Shown here: piece by piece, positions 17,124 through 26,340 of the stretch | Layout of the letters: the number at the start of each line of letters is the position of its first letter | Position numbering within the stretch: the stretch's first letter is position 1 | Origin: Hyphomicrobiales bacterium | Lineage (GTDB): Bacteria > Pseudomonadota > Alphaproteobacteria > Rhizobiales > JACESI01 | Reading direction: 5' to 3' | Assembly (NCBI GenBank): GCA_013911885.1 | Contig: JACESI010000003.1 | Location: 1 to 64,000 of the forward strand | Length of the DNA: 64,000 bases | Program-made: the position numbers and the translations under genes | The notes under the pieces: generated by a model | The model's database searches: none | What the model was told of the DNA's origin: nothing | Seen by the model: only the letters and a program-made list of their open reading frames with translations

Positions 17124-18491
17124 CTATCCGCTCGCCACCATGCGCGGATCGCGAAAACCGATTTTTTCGCGTGACCAGACGATGCTGACTTCCGCGCCCG
17201 AGCCAGGCGCCTTCACATTTTCAAAGGCAAGGGATGCGCCGGAGCGTTCCAGAAGGGTTTTGCCAATGAATATGCCGAGGCCAAGTCCTCCGCCTTCGAT
17301 CGGAACATCGCGCTTTGCCGCCTTGTTCTGACGGCTGGTGTTATAGGGCTCCCCCAGCCGCTCCGCGACGACATCGCTGAAACCGGGGCCGTCATCGACA
17401 ATTTTCACGATAATCGCATCCTCATCCCAGGCGAGCGTGACTTTGACCTCGCTTTTGGCGAAGTCGACCGCATTTTCAAGAAGATTGCCGATACCATAGA
17501 GTACGCCGGGCAGGCGCTGAATCTCCGGCGGCGATCCGCCTTCATCGACGAGGGAGTGACGTTGAACGTGGATGGCGATGCCAAAATTGCGGTGCGGCTC
17601 GGCCAATTCCTCAATAAGATCGGTCAGCCGCACGACCGCCATGGGTCCGCCCCCGTCGGAGGACAGGGAACTGAGTTTGGCCAGAATATCCCTGCATCGT
17701 TTCGCCTGACTGCCAAGGAGTTCGATATCCGCGCCGAGAGCGGTGTCCGGCGGCCATTCGCGCGCAAGCTCACGGGCTATGACGGCGATGGTCGAGAGCG
17801 GGGTGCCGAGTTCATGGGCAGCAGCAGCAGCCATCCCGTCGAGCGCCGAAAGATGCTGCTCACGCGCAAGGACGAGTTCCGTTGCCGTCAACGCCGCCGA
17901 AAGATTGCGCGCTTGGCTCGTTACCAGGAACGAATAGCCCGCCATGCCGACAAGACAGATATTCAGCGACAACCACATCACGATGACATAAGGCAAGCCC
18001 GGCGCCGCACCCGCCACCGATCGCGTCGGCAGGGGCAGATGATGTTCGACCATGATTGAGGAGGCGATGAAAACCAGCGTGGCAAGCACAATTGCATGCG
18101 CCCTCCGAAGGGACGTTGCCGCGATCAGGACCGGCGCGAGGAGCAGGAAAATGAGCGGATTGGATGTCCCCCCTGTGAGGTAAAGCATTGCGGCGAGCTG
18201 AAGAATGTCATAGGCGAGAAAACCCGCGGCAACCCCGCTTTCGAGAAAAGCGCTCTTCTGCTGACGCCACCGCGCGCAGAGATTGACGATCGCACTGAGG
18301 CCGATTAGGACGCAACAGGCAAGCAGCGGGATATCGGCGGCAAGGATGAACCATGCAAAGAAAACCGCTGCCGCCTGAAAGAAGACGATCATCCAGCGCA
18401 GGCGGATCAGCATATCATGCCGGAGCTGCCGGTAAACCAGCGCGGTCTGGATGCCCGCATCCGGCGACAATTGGGTAGTCTGATAAAGCAC
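17124..18491 (-). CDS. actS: Redox-sensing histidine kinase, ActS/RegB/PrrB family
   Basis: A 455-aa inner-membrane kinase. Six hydrophobic segments fill residues about 32-192; the quinone-sensing motif GGTSNPLIF occurs at 107-115, where RegB has GGTXNPF. The H-box AAAHELGTPLSTIAVIARELA places the phosphorylated His at 226, and the redox-active cysteine is C266 (KRCRDIL). N (NLLENAVDFAK) and G boxes (DDGPGF, EGGGLGLGIFIGKTLLERSGA) complete the ATPase domain. It phosphorylates ActR when the quinone pool is reduced. Confidence 0.95.
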   Translation of the reverse strand: MLYQTTQLSPDAGIQTALVYRQLRHDMLIRLRWMIVFFQAAAVFFAWFILAADIPLLACCVLIGLSAIVNLCARWRQQKSAFLESGVAAGFLAYDILQLAAMLYLTGGTSNPLIFLLLAPVLIAATSLRRAHAIVLATLVFIASSIMVEHHLPLPTRSVAGAAPGLPYVIVMWLSLNICLVGMAGYSFLVTSQARNLSAALTATELVLAREQHLSALDGMAAAAAHELGTPLSTIAVIARELAREWPPDTALGADIELLGSQAKRCRDILAKLSSLSSDGGGPMAVVRLTDLIEELAEPHRNFGIAIHVQRHSLVDEGGSPPEIQRLPGVLYGIGNLLENAVDFAKSEVKVTLAWDEDAIIVKIVDDGPGFSDVVAERLGEPYNTSRQNKAAKRDVPIEGGGLGLGIFIGKTLLERSGASLAFENVKAPGSGAEVSIVWSREKIGFRDPRMVASG

Positions 18492-18782
18492 CCCGCAGAT
18501 AACCCCTTTGGTGCCACTTTACGGAACGAACAGAAGCAAATTAGCAGCAGTTCGGAAAAAACACGAAACAATTAGGAAATTTGCAACCAATTCACCGCGT
18601 TAATGAATCATTAGGTATAAAGCTTAGTTGTTGCATATATATTCTGTGATATGTTGCGATGCACAAGAGCCCGGCCATGACGCTGGTGCTAAAGTCGCAT
18701 CCTTAGGTGCGCAGGACTTCGCTTTGATTCGCGAAGAACGGCGCATCGAATGGACCTTGCGATCGAAAGGAAGTTCGTCTTA

Positions 18783-20126
18783 ATGGCTTTTTACTTCATG
18801 CATGAGATGACCCACGCAGCGCTTAGCCCTTGGCGCGCCGCCGTGGACATGACCAAACTTTACTATCAAAATCCGATGAACCCGGCCGCTTCAACGCCGT
18901 TTGGCCGCTCTCTTGCGGCGGGCTGCGAGGTTTTTGAACGCGCGACGCGCCAATATGGCAAGCCTGCTTTCGGCTTGACGGAAACGAAGGTCGGCAACCG
19001 CCTTCTTCCGGTTCATGAGGAAATCGTCTGGTCGAACAAATTCTGCAATCTGCGCCACTTTCAGCGCATGGCACCCGCCGGTCGAGGACCCGACATGACG
19101 GGTAAGTTGTCGAATGTCGTGCTTGTTGCGCCGATGTCCGGCCATTACGCGACGCTCCTTCGCGGCACGGTCGAGGGCCTGCTTCCCTATCATGATGTCT
19201 ACATCACCGACTGGGTGGATGCGCGTCAGGTGCCTCTTGCAGAGGGTCAGTTCGACCTTGATGATTATATCGACTACATCATTTCGATCTCCCACTATTT
19301 TCAAGGGGATGTGCATTTCGTCGCCGTCTGCCAGCCGTCAGTACCGGTTCTTGCAGCGGTTGCCCGCATGGAAGCGATGGGCGATCCCTGTGCGCCGAAA
19401 TCCATGACATTGATGGGCGGACCGATTGACACGCGCGTAAACCCCACCGCAGTCAATGATCTCGCCTCAAACCATGATCTTTCGTGGTTCGAGAATAATG
19501 TGATCATGACAGTGCCGTTCCCGCATCCGGGCGTCATGCGCCGCGTCTATCCGGGTTTTCTCCAGTTGTCCGGCTTCATGAGCATGAATCTCGACCGCCA
19601 CATGACGGCGCAGCGTGAATTCTATAACCACCTCGTCAAGGGAGATGGCGATTCCGCCGAGAAGCACCGCGAATTCTATGATGAATACATGGCGGTGATG
19701 GATCTGACCGCCGAGTTCTATCTCCAGACGGTTGACACGGTTTTTATTCGCCATGCTCTGCCGAAGCGCGAGATGATGCATCGCGATGTTCCGGTGAACA
19801 CCAGCGCCATCAAGAATGTCGCCCTTCTGACCGTCGAAGGCGAGAAGGACGATATTTCCGGGGTCGGCCAGACCTTTGCCGCCCACGCGCTCTGCGATGG
19901 CCTGCCGGATAGCATGAAAGCGCATTACATGCAGCCTTCCGTCGGACATTATGGCGTCTTCAATGGATCACGCTTCCGCTCCGAAATCCGTCCGCGCATT
20001 TCCGACTTCATCGCATCCTTCGACAAGGCGCGCCCCTACCATGGCAAGGCGGCGGCGCCTGCCGTGCCCGCAGCGCGTGCCAAGGCTGCGCCGTCTGCCG
20101 CAAAGCGCGTGGCCAAGACCAGCTGA
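18783..20126 (+). CDS. phaZ: Intracellular polyhydroxyalkanoate (PHB) depolymerase
   Basis: A 447-aa cytoplasmic enzyme that releases 3-hydroxybutyrate units from stored PHB. Start set at 18783 (MAFYFMHEMTHAALSPWR) with AAAGGAAG upstream; the reading frame also extends 11 codons further. HEMTHAALSPWRAAVDMTKLYYQNPMNP is the family N-terminus. VAVCQPSVPVLAAV carries the cysteine nucleophile of this enzyme type; the Asp in EGEKDDISG and His in PSVGHYGVFNG would complete the triad. The last 35 residues are an Ala/Lys/Pro-rich tail not needed for the fold. Divergent from actS across about 290 bp. Confidence 0.95.
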   Translation: MAFYFMHEMTHAALSPWRAAVDMTKLYYQNPMNPAASTPFGRSLAAGCEVFERATRQYGKPAFGLTETKVGNRLLPVHEEIVWSNKFCNLRHFQRMAPAGRGPDMTGKLSNVVLVAPMSGHYATLLRGTVEGLLPYHDVYITDWVDARQVPLAEGQFDLDDYIDYIISISHYFQGDVHFVAVCQPSVPVLAAVARMEAMGDPCAPKSMTLMGGPIDTRVNPTAVNDLASNHDLSWFENNVIMTVPFPHPGVMRRVYPGFLQLSGFMSMNLDRHMTAQREFYNHLVKGDGDSAEKHREFYDEYMAVMDLTAEFYLQTVDTVFIRHALPKREMMHRDVPVNTSAIKNVALLTVEGEKDDISGVGQTFAAHALCDGLPDSMKAHYMQPSVGHYGVFNGSRFRSEIRPRISDFIASFDKARPYHGKAAAPAVPAARAKAAPSAAKRVAKTS

Positions 20127-20152
20127 ATTCGCGAGATGCATTGAGACTGATG

Positions 20153-20177
20153 CGACGCGGGGTCTTGCCCCGCGTCG
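20153..20177 (+). terminator. GC-rich hairpin after phaZ
   Basis: CGACGCGGGG and CCCCGCGTCG form a perfect 10-bp stem with a 5-nt loop, 26 bp after the stop. Only a weak T-rich tail (TTGCATTTC) follows, so termination may be partial. Confidence 0.6.
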
Positions 20178-20412
20178 TTGCATTTCAGGTGAAGGATGAA
20201 GCGCATTCCTTCGGCCCATTGCAAAGTTTCAAGTTGGAGCTTGATGGGAAATCCAGGTAAATATTTTTCTTGAATTGGACCACGTGATCACCACTTTTTG
20301 AGCAAGAGGCGGCTCGCCCTGAAACTTGCCTGGAAGTTTGAAGAAGAAGGGCAGCCGTGTTGACCCGCCGTTTCTGCGGCAGTTTCTGATCAACCTTTCA
20401 AGAGGTGCCCCA

Positions 20413-20874
20413 ATGACTTCTCAAACGTCCTTTGCCCGACCGAGCGGCAATGCCCGCCCGTTTCTCAAGCCCGGATGGACGCCGACGAATACCGTACTCA
20501 TGGTTGTCGGCTTCGTGTTTTTCTGGCCGCTTGGCCTTGCCATGCTTGGCTACAACATCTGGGGTCATCGCATGGGCGAACTGACCGGCGATCTGAAGCG
20601 GCAGTTTTCGAAACATATGGACTGGAACGACTGGTCGCCTGCCGGTCATTCAGGCCGTCACACCTCAGCGCCCACAGGCAATGCCGCGTTCGATGCCTAT
20701 CGCGCACGCGAACTTGCGCGGCTTGAGGAAGAGCGTGCGAAAATCGAGGCGATGCGCCGCGAGTTCGACACCTATATGGAAACCCTGCGGCAGGCACGGG
20801 ATCAGGAAGAATTCGACCGTTTCATGGCCGATCGCAAACGCCAGCAAAAATCGACGGATGTGACCGACCTTTAG
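20413..20874 (+). CDS. DUF2852 membrane protein, hypothetical
   Basis: A 153-aa protein starting at the ATG at 20413, eight bases after AGAGGTG. WTPTNTVLMVVGFVFFWPLGLAMLGYNIWG (in two parts, about residues 20-50) is one membrane helix ending in the DUF2852 signature; residues 90-140 are strongly charged and predicted coiled coil (AYRARELARLEEERAKI…). The family is restricted to Alphaproteobacteria and has no known function. Confidence 0.9.
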   Translation: MTSQTSFARPSGNARPFLKPGWTPTNTVLMVVGFVFFWPLGLAMLGYNIWGHRMGELTGDLKRQFSKHMDWNDWSPAGHSGRHTSAPTGNAAFDAYRARELARLEEERAKIEAMRREFDTYMETLRQARDQEEFDRFMADRKRQQKSTDVTDL

Positions 20875-20926
20875 GGTTTGTCCGCGAGCACCGCTCCTGG
20901 CGCGCTGAAGTCAACAGAAGACGAAG

Positions 20927-20959
20927 AACGGGGCCGCAGTGCCCCGTTGATCTTTTTTT
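20927..20959 (+). terminator. Intrinsic terminator after the DUF2852 gene
   Basis: AACGGGGC and GCCCCGTT form an 8-bp stem with loop CGCAGT, followed by GATCTTTTTTT. Confidence 0.88.
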
Positions 20960-21079
20960 CGGCGCCATTCTGACGCTCCCATCCTTAGAAAAGATCTTCA
21001 TCTGCTTGATTGCCCTGATAAGACTTCTTTTGTCTGCCGACCCGATGACGGAAAGCGGTAAACCGTCTATAGGGGAGGG

Positions 21080-21832
21080 ATGTTTCGCAACCTTTTCGCA
21101 AGCCCGAAGACCGCACGCCTGTCCCCCGGCACCCTGACGCTGGAGATTGACGGTCAAGATGTCGCGATCAGCATCCGCCACAATCCGCGTGCGCGGCGCT
21201 ATATTCTCCGGTTGCCTCAAAGCGGCATGGCTCCGGTTCTGACCATTCCGGGGAACGGTAATCACGACGAGGCGATGGATTTTGCCTTGCGCCATACCGG
21301 CTGGCTCGCCGCGCGCCTTGCGCGCAAGGCGGAACCAACCTCGCTCTCACCGGGTGTCGTTATACCGTTGCGGGGTGTCGACCACGGGATCGTCGCAACC
21401 GGCGGCCTGCGCGGCACGATCCGGCCTGCGCAAGGCGATACCATGCCCGTTCTTCATGTGCCAGGCGACATCGAACATCTCGAGCGTCGGCTGACGGACT
21501 GGCTGAAGCGCGAGGCGCGGGCGGACCTCACCAAGGCCTGCACCCACCACGCCAACACCCTCGGCCTTCACTTCCGCTCCATCACCATCCGCGACCAGCG
21601 CACGCGCTGGGGATCATGCTCATCCGGCGGACGGCTCAACTTCTCCTGGCGCCTGATTCTTGCGCCGCCCGAAATCCTCGATTATGTCGCCGCTCATGAG
21701 GTCGCGCATCTGCAGGAGATGAACCATCAACCGCAATTCTGGCGGCTTGTCGCAAAAACCTGTCCCGATATGGCGCGGCATCGTGTCTGGCTCAGAAAGA
21801 ACGGCCATCGTCTGAACGGTTTTGGCCGTTAG
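21080..21832 (+). CDS. YgjP-like (SprT/M48-type) zinc metallopeptidase
   Basis: A 250-aa protein of the DUF45 group. The zinc site is HEVAHLQEMNH (HExxH plus a third His), followed by FWRLVAKTCPDMARHRVWLRKNG as in YgjP. Before it are the family blocks IRHNPRARRYILRL, RTRWGSCSSGGRLNFSWRL and PPEILDYVAAHE. There is no signal peptide, so it is cytoplasmic. Its substrate is not known. The start at 21080 follows GGGAGGG by four bases. Confidence 0.9.
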   Translation: MFRNLFASPKTARLSPGTLTLEIDGQDVAISIRHNPRARRYILRLPQSGMAPVLTIPGNGNHDEAMDFALRHTGWLAARLARKAEPTSLSPGVVIPLRGVDHGIVATGGLRGTIRPAQGDTMPVLHVPGDIEHLERRLTDWLKREARADLTKACTHHANTLGLHFRSITIRDQRTRWGSCSSGGRLNFSWRLILAPPEILDYVAAHEVAHLQEMNHQPQFWRLVAKTCPDMARHRVWLRKNGHRLNGFGR

Positions 21833-22168
21833 GCAGAGTGGGTCGGTCCAGACAGGCAGCATCAACTTTAAACACGCTGTTATTTTTTGGTTAATAGAAA
21901 TTTAAATTACATCAGTAGATTATTGGGTTATTTTTTATAAATTCCGCTCTTTATCAGATAAGTATAGACAGAAATAGCGATTTTCATATTAATGTAAACT
22001 GATTTTTACTTGTCATTAATTATAAAATAGATCAGCATTGATTTGCATTTTATCTATTCGAATTAACTGGAGGGAAATATTTATTGTGTAGTTTCAAATC
22101 ATCGATGGCTTCAAGACAAAAAGAGAGCCACGGTCTTGTTCAACACGTGTAATCATTAGGAGCTCACT
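21833..22168. other. AT-rich upstream region of the pilin gene
   Basis: 336 bp in which about 21880-22090 is strikingly AT-rich compared with the GC-rich genes around it. It contains no credible reading frame. It holds the CtrA-type box at 21891-21905 and is probably the promoter and regulatory region of the Tad pilus locus. Confidence 0.6.
21891..21905. promoter_or_regulatory. CtrA-type box TTAA-N7-TTAA
   Basis: TTAATAGAAATTTAA is an exact match to the TTAA-N7-TTAA consensus of the alphaproteobacterial cell-cycle regulator CtrA, 264 bp before the flp pilin start. CtrA controls pilA in Caulobacter. The surrounding DNA is AT-rich, which raises the chance of a random match. Confidence 0.4.
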
Positions 22169-22333
22169 ATGAAACTCTTCTCGAAATTCGCTAAAAATGA
22201 AAAAGGCGCAACCGCAATCGAATATGGCTTGATCGCCGCTCTCATCAGCGTCGTGATCCTGACGATCCTCGGCACAGTCGGCACCAACCTGACCGGTATC
22301 TTTACCGCTATTGCAGAAGCGCTGGCGATCTAA
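22169..22333 (+). CDS. pilA: Flp-type class IVb pilin
   Basis: A 54-aa prepilin, too short for ordinary gene thresholds. The leader MKLFSKFAKNEKG ends in Gly, and cleavage before ATAIEYGLIAALISVVIL would leave the Flp motif with Glu5 and Tyr6 of the mature protein. The hydrophobic helix continues to GTVGTNLTGIFTAIAEALAI. AGGAG lies seven bases upstream. It is the pilus subunit, first gene of the Tad locus; CpaA downstream would be its processing peptidase. Confidence 0.96.
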   Translation: MKLFSKFAKNEKGATAIEYGLIAALISVVILTILGTVGTNLTGIFTAIAEALAI

Positions 22334-22392
22334 GTCAGGCTTGTTTGGCCAAATCGACGTCGCAATCAAAAATCGATGTGACGCGGAAATTG

Positions 22393-22426
22393 AAAAGAGC
22401 GGGGTCTATACCCCGCTCTTTTTTTG
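22393..22426 (+). terminator. Terminator between flp pilin and cpaA
   Basis: AAAGAGCGGGG and CCCCGCTCTTT form an 11-bp stem with loop TCTATA, followed by TTTT. It should end most pilin transcripts and leave partial read-through or a separate promoter for cpaA onward. Confidence 0.88.
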
Positions 22427-22469
22427 AAACAGACGAGCAGGCCTCGTCAAACAGGGATCGAAAATCAGG

Positions 22470-22985
22470 ATGGACGGGCTTCTCGCACATCTCACCTTCG
22501 CTTTTTTTGCGCTGCTGATGCTTTATGCGGCGGTGTCCGATCTCGGCTCTTATACGCTGCCGAACCATATTTCAGTGATCCTCATCGTCGGGTTCCTTTG
22601 CGTCATGGCGCTGATTCAGCCACCACTGAGTGTATTCGCATGGCATTTTGGGGTCGCCTTGCTGGTTTTTGCCGTTGGTTTTGCCCTGTTTGCCTTCGGA
22701 ATATTGGGCGGCGGCGATGTCAAGGTGGTCTCGGCGCTGGCACTTTGGCTTGGGCCCAATGATTTTTTAAATTTTTTCACGCTAATGGCCATTTTCGGCG
22801 GCATCCTCGCCTTATTCCTCCTGATCTTCCGTCGTCTTCCGGTCTCAGAGAAATGGCTAAAAAATAACGCCATCAAAGGCTTGCATGACAGGAACGAGGG
22901 CATTCCCTATGGCGTCGCGATTGCTGCCGCCATGCTCATTATTCTGCCGAAGACCGACATTTATGGCGCAATTCAGGCGCTTTGA
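22470..22985 (+). CDS. cpaA: CpaA/TadV prepilin peptidase (A24)
   Basis: A 171-aa polytopic membrane aspartic peptidase that cuts the Flp leader. The two catalytic Asp are in YAAVSDLGSYTLPNH (about residue 22) and GGGDVKVVSALALWLGP (about 75). Five or so hydrophobic segments span the rest. It lacks the N-terminal methylase domain of type IVa PilD, as usual for Tad systems. Confidence 0.93.
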   Translation: MDGLLAHLTFAFFALLMLYAAVSDLGSYTLPNHISVILIVGFLCVMALIQPPLSVFAWHFGVALLVFAVGFALFAFGILGGGDVKVVSALALWLGPNDFLNFFTLMAIFGGILALFLLIFRRLPVSEKWLKNNAIKGLHDRNEGIPYGVAIAAAMLIILPKTDIYGAIQAL

Positions 22986-23115
22986 AGGGTAGAAAAGGAC
23001 TATTTGCACCTCGTTAATTATAAAAAATCACTTTCGATTAACCACAAATATACCTTTCAGGCGTCATCTTCACTCCTGAGCATCGCGGAAAAGCGAGCAT
23101 GAGTGAGGAAATGAC

Positions 23116-23931
23116 ATGAGTCCGACACGCTTGATAATTCTCGGCATAGGCTTTGTAGCGGCTATTCTGTCTGCGGTTTTGGCGGTGAATTTCACGTCAC
23201 CGGAGCCAACGACGGTTCAGGAAATCGTCAAGGTGCCGACCATCGACACCACCAAGGTTCTCGTGACCACGAGGACCCTCAACCGTGGCGAAACGGTTGG
23301 TGAGGATGCGTTCACCTGGGCGGAATGGCCATCAAGCAGCATCAACGAGAAGCACATTACCCAGGCGAGCAATCCGGACGCTCTGAAAAACCTCGTTGGC
23401 GACACTGTGCGTATCACCATGGAACAGGGCGATCCGGTGCAGGAAGCAAAGCTTGCCAAACCCGGTTTCGGCTTCATGGCGTCGGTTCTCCAACCCGGCA
23501 TGCGCGCCGTATCCACCAAGGTCTCCGCTGAGACAGCGGCTGGCAGCTTCATCCTCCCGGATGACCGCGTCGACGTGATGATGACGCGCTCCAGCGGCGA
23601 AGAAGCCGGCGAGCGCACATACACTTCCGTTCCTGTTCTGCGCAACGTCCGCGTTCTCGCGATCGACCAGGAAATCCAGGAAAAGGACGGGGAACCGTTC
23701 GTGGTTGGCAAAACAGCTACCCTTGAGCTTACCGATGAACAGGTGCGCATTCTCGCGGTCACCCAGCAGGCATCGGATCAACTGACACTTGCGCTCCGCA
23801 GCCTCCAGGACGCCGATCAGGAACCAACTTCCGACGGCCTGTTCCTCATCGGCAACGCTGATGGCTCGGCACGCGATACCATTACCATCGTGCGCTACGG
23901 CCAGCGCACCACCGTCAAAACGAGCAAGTAG
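23116..23931 (+). CDS. cpaB: CpaB/RcpC Flp pilus assembly protein
   Basis: A 271-aa periplasmic protein anchored by an N-terminal helix (residues 5-27, LIILGIGFVAAILSAVLAV). Residues about 45-120 form the SAF domain (VLVTTRTLNRGETVGEDAF, DTVRITMEQGDPVQ), followed by the RcpC region (ILPDDRVDVMMTRS, VLAIDQE, ATLELTDEQVRIL). It is thought to help the secretin ring form. Eight bases separate it from cpaC, so the two are cotranscribed. Confidence 0.95.
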   Translation: MSPTRLIILGIGFVAAILSAVLAVNFTSPEPTTVQEIVKVPTIDTTKVLVTTRTLNRGETVGEDAFTWAEWPSSSINEKHITQASNPDALKNLVGDTVRITMEQGDPVQEAKLAKPGFGFMASVLQPGMRAVSTKVSAETAAGSFILPDDRVDVMMTRSSGEEAGERTYTSVPVLRNVRVLAIDQEIQEKDGEPFVVGKTATLELTDEQVRILAVTQQASDQLTLALRSLQDADQEPTSDGLFLIGNADGSARDTITIVRYGQRTTVKTSK

Positions 23932-23939
23932 GACCTGTC

Positions 23940-25523
23940 ATGAAAAGCGCTCTCAAATCCCTGCGGTTCGATACAGATAATCGCATCCTGCTCACGATGC
24001 TGGTCGTGCTCACCATGATGGTCAGCCTGTTTGCAGCTTCGCTCACGCCGGTTGCTGCCGCCGAAACCATCAAATCTGCCCGTGAAAATCCGGGCCTCAC
24101 CGTACTCAAGGCTTCTGCCGCAGGAACCTCACGCAAAGTCGAACTCGGGCTCGACAAGTCCCTTGTCGTTGAGCTGCCGCGTGATGTCCGCGATGTTCTT
24201 GTCGCCAATCCCGAAGTCGCGGATGCGATCGTGCGGACAGCACGCAAGATCTTCCTGATCGGCAACCGTGTTGGCCAGACCAATGTGTTCATGTTCGACG
24301 AAGCGGGCAACACCGTCCTCAGCATTGACCTCAAGGTTGAGCGCGATATCGGGCCGCTTGAAGAACTCATCGAGAAATATGTTCCAGGTTCCAATGTCAC
24401 CGTTGAGATTGCGAACGACAACGTGGTCCTGACAGGCACAGTGCCAAACCCGCTCGCCGCAAGCCGCGCCGCGGACCTCGCCCGCGCCTTCGTCACGGGT
24501 GGTGAGGCAACAACCGGTCAGTTCACCCAGTCTTCGACCACGAGTGGCGTTGCTGGTGGTATCGGATCGACCGTGATCTCGAACCCGGATCAGGAGCGTG
24601 CTGTCAGCCAGATCATCAACCTTCTTCAGATCGAAGGCGAAGATCAGGTTCACCTCAAGGTCACGGTTGCTGAAATCCGGCGCAGCATCCTGAAACAGCT
24701 CGGCATCGATTTCAACAGCTCACAGATCGGTCAGACCAGCGCAACAATCCTGCGTGAGGCAGCCTTCGGCGCAGTCGGTTTCCCACAGGCAGGCGGTGTC
24801 TTGTCGACTGTCTCGCGGACAACCGGTCAGGGCGACACGTACAGCGGCACGATCCGCGCCCTTGAACGCGCCAACGTTCTGCGCACCCTGGCGGAGCCGA
24901 CACTGACGGCTCAGTCCGGTCGTGAGGCTTCGTTCCTTGCCGGTGGTGAAATACCGGTTCCCACAGAAGTGACGACGGACCCGGACACGGGCGGTGTCAC
25001 GGTCACCGTAGAACGCCGTCAGCTTGGCGTATCGCTCAGCTTTACGCCGATTGTCCAGTCCGCAGAGCGCATCAGCCTCACGGTCAACACAGAAGTCAGC
25101 GATATCGACACCAACAATGGACTGAGCTTTGCAGGCCCGACAATCATTCCGGCGATCTCGGTCCGTCGCGCCTCGTCGACCCTTGAACTGCCTTCAGGCG
25201 GCACGATGGTTCTGGCCGGGCTGCTGCGCGACAGCGTGCGTCAGACGTCAGCTGGTGTGCCTTATCTGAAGGGCTTGCCGATCCTCGGTTCGCTTTTCGG
25301 CAGCAATGATTTCATTCGCAACGAGACCGAACTCGTCATCTTCGTGACCCCCTATCTGGTTCGCCCGACCGCGCGCCAGAATCTGGAACGGCCTGATCAG
25401 AATTACGCTCAGGCAAATGATGGTGGCAGTTTCTTCCTCAACAAGCTGAACCGTGTCTACGGTGGCAAGAAGACGGCAGCACCAGGAAACTACCATGGCA
25501 AAGTCGGGTTCATTTACAAGTAA
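23940..25523 (+). CDS. cpaC: CpaC/RcpA outer-membrane secretin of the Tad pilus
   Basis: A 527-aa secretin. A long signal sequence (helix at about residues 18-42, ending AAA) precedes the N-terminal pilus-and-secretin domain (LGLDKSLVVELPRDVRDVLVANPEVAD), a BON-like part (NVTVEIANDNVVLTGTVPNP) and the C-terminal secretin domain, which ends with VPYLKGLPILGSLFGSNDF and ETELVIFVTPYLVRP. It would form the outer-membrane gate for the Flp fibre. Confidence 0.95.
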   Translation: MKSALKSLRFDTDNRILLTMLVVLTMMVSLFAASLTPVAAAETIKSARENPGLTVLKASAAGTSRKVELGLDKSLVVELPRDVRDVLVANPEVADAIVRTARKIFLIGNRVGQTNVFMFDEAGNTVLSIDLKVERDIGPLEELIEKYVPGSNVTVEIANDNVVLTGTVPNPLAASRAADLARAFVTGGEATTGQFTQSSTTSGVAGGIGSTVISNPDQERAVSQIINLLQIEGEDQVHLKVTVAEIRRSILKQLGIDFNSSQIGQTSATILREAAFGAVGFPQAGGVLSTVSRTTGQGDTYSGTIRALERANVLRTLAEPTLTAQSGREASFLAGGEIPVPTEVTTDPDTGGVTVTVERRQLGVSLSFTPIVQSAERISLTVNTEVSDIDTNNGLSFAGPTIIPAISVRRASSTLELPSGGTMVLAGLLRDSVRQTSAGVPYLKGLPILGSLFGSNDFIRNETELVIFVTPYLVRPTARQNLERPDQNYAQANDGGSFFLNKLNRVYGGKKTAAPGNYHGKVGFIYK

Positions 25524-25593
25524 CGACTTGGAACAGTTGGAATTTCGGGTTTGCGAACCCAGCTTACGGCCCTGAAGCCGAAAGGATGAGAAA

Positions 25594-26331
25594 ATGAGTA
25601 TCGTTGGTATGAAAAAGGCCACGGCCATGCAGGCCATCGTAGACGGAAGACCGTCGTCTGTTCTGCGCGCTCTCGCTACGGTGAGTGTTCTGGCCCTCGG
25701 CCTCGCCGGATGTGCCCAGACATCGCCGAGCGGACTGTCCTATTCCGAGACGTCTTATCAGACGCGTCACCCGATCGTGGTGGACACAGCGCCGACCACG
25801 CTCGACATTCCGGCAGGCAATGAGCGAACCCACCTTACGGTTGGCGCGAAAAGCGCGGTACAGGGATTTGCGGAAGATTATCGCCGCTCAGGCGCAAAGG
25901 GGATCCAGATTCTGGTTCCGGCAGGCTCTTCGAACGAGGTTGCCGCATCGCATCTTGCCAGACATGCCCGCGAGATCATCGAAGAGCGCGGCGTCTCCCG
26001 CAATCAGATTTCGATCCTTTCCTACTCAGTCGATGATCAGAATGTTCCGGGCAATATCCGTCTTGCCTATGTCGCCCTCAAAGCACGTGTGGCAAGCGAG
26101 TGCGGGGTTTGGCCAAGCGATCTTGGGACCAATTTCGAAAATCAGAATTACGAGAATTTCGGTTGCGCAACGCAGAGCAATCTGGCCGCCATTGTTGCCG
26201 ATCCGAACGACCTGATCGCGCCACGCGGCAATGGCCCGATCAATGCGGAAAGAACCGCCGAGGTCATCTCCGATTTCCAGGCCAATACACCGCCGACCGT
26301 TCTGCCGGTCCTTGTATCAGACGCATTCTAG
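25594..26331 (+). CDS. cpaD: CpaD pilus assembly lipoprotein
   Basis: A 245-aa protein with the lipobox LGLAGC (Cys40) after a hydrophobic segment, so it is a lipoprotein that probably assists the secretin. The mature part shows the CpaD pattern: THLTVGAKSAVQGFAEDYRR, a middle OmpA-like arrangement (IQILVPAGSSNEVAASHLARHAREIIEERG in steps) and the C-terminal NFGCATQSNLAAIVADPNDLIAPR. ATG at 25594 follows AAAGGATGAG. Nine bases separate it from cpaE. Confidence 0.94.
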   Translation: MSIVGMKKATAMQAIVDGRPSSVLRALATVSVLALGLAGCAQTSPSGLSYSETSYQTRHPIVVDTAPTTLDIPAGNERTHLTVGAKSAVQGFAEDYRRSGAKGIQILVPAGSSNEVAASHLARHAREIIEERGVSRNQISILSYSVDDQNVPGNIRLAYVALKARVASECGVWPSDLGTNFENQNYENFGCATQSNLAAIVADPNDLIAPRGNGPINAERTAEVISDFQANTPPTVLPVLVSDAF

Positions 26332-26340
26332 GAACATCAC

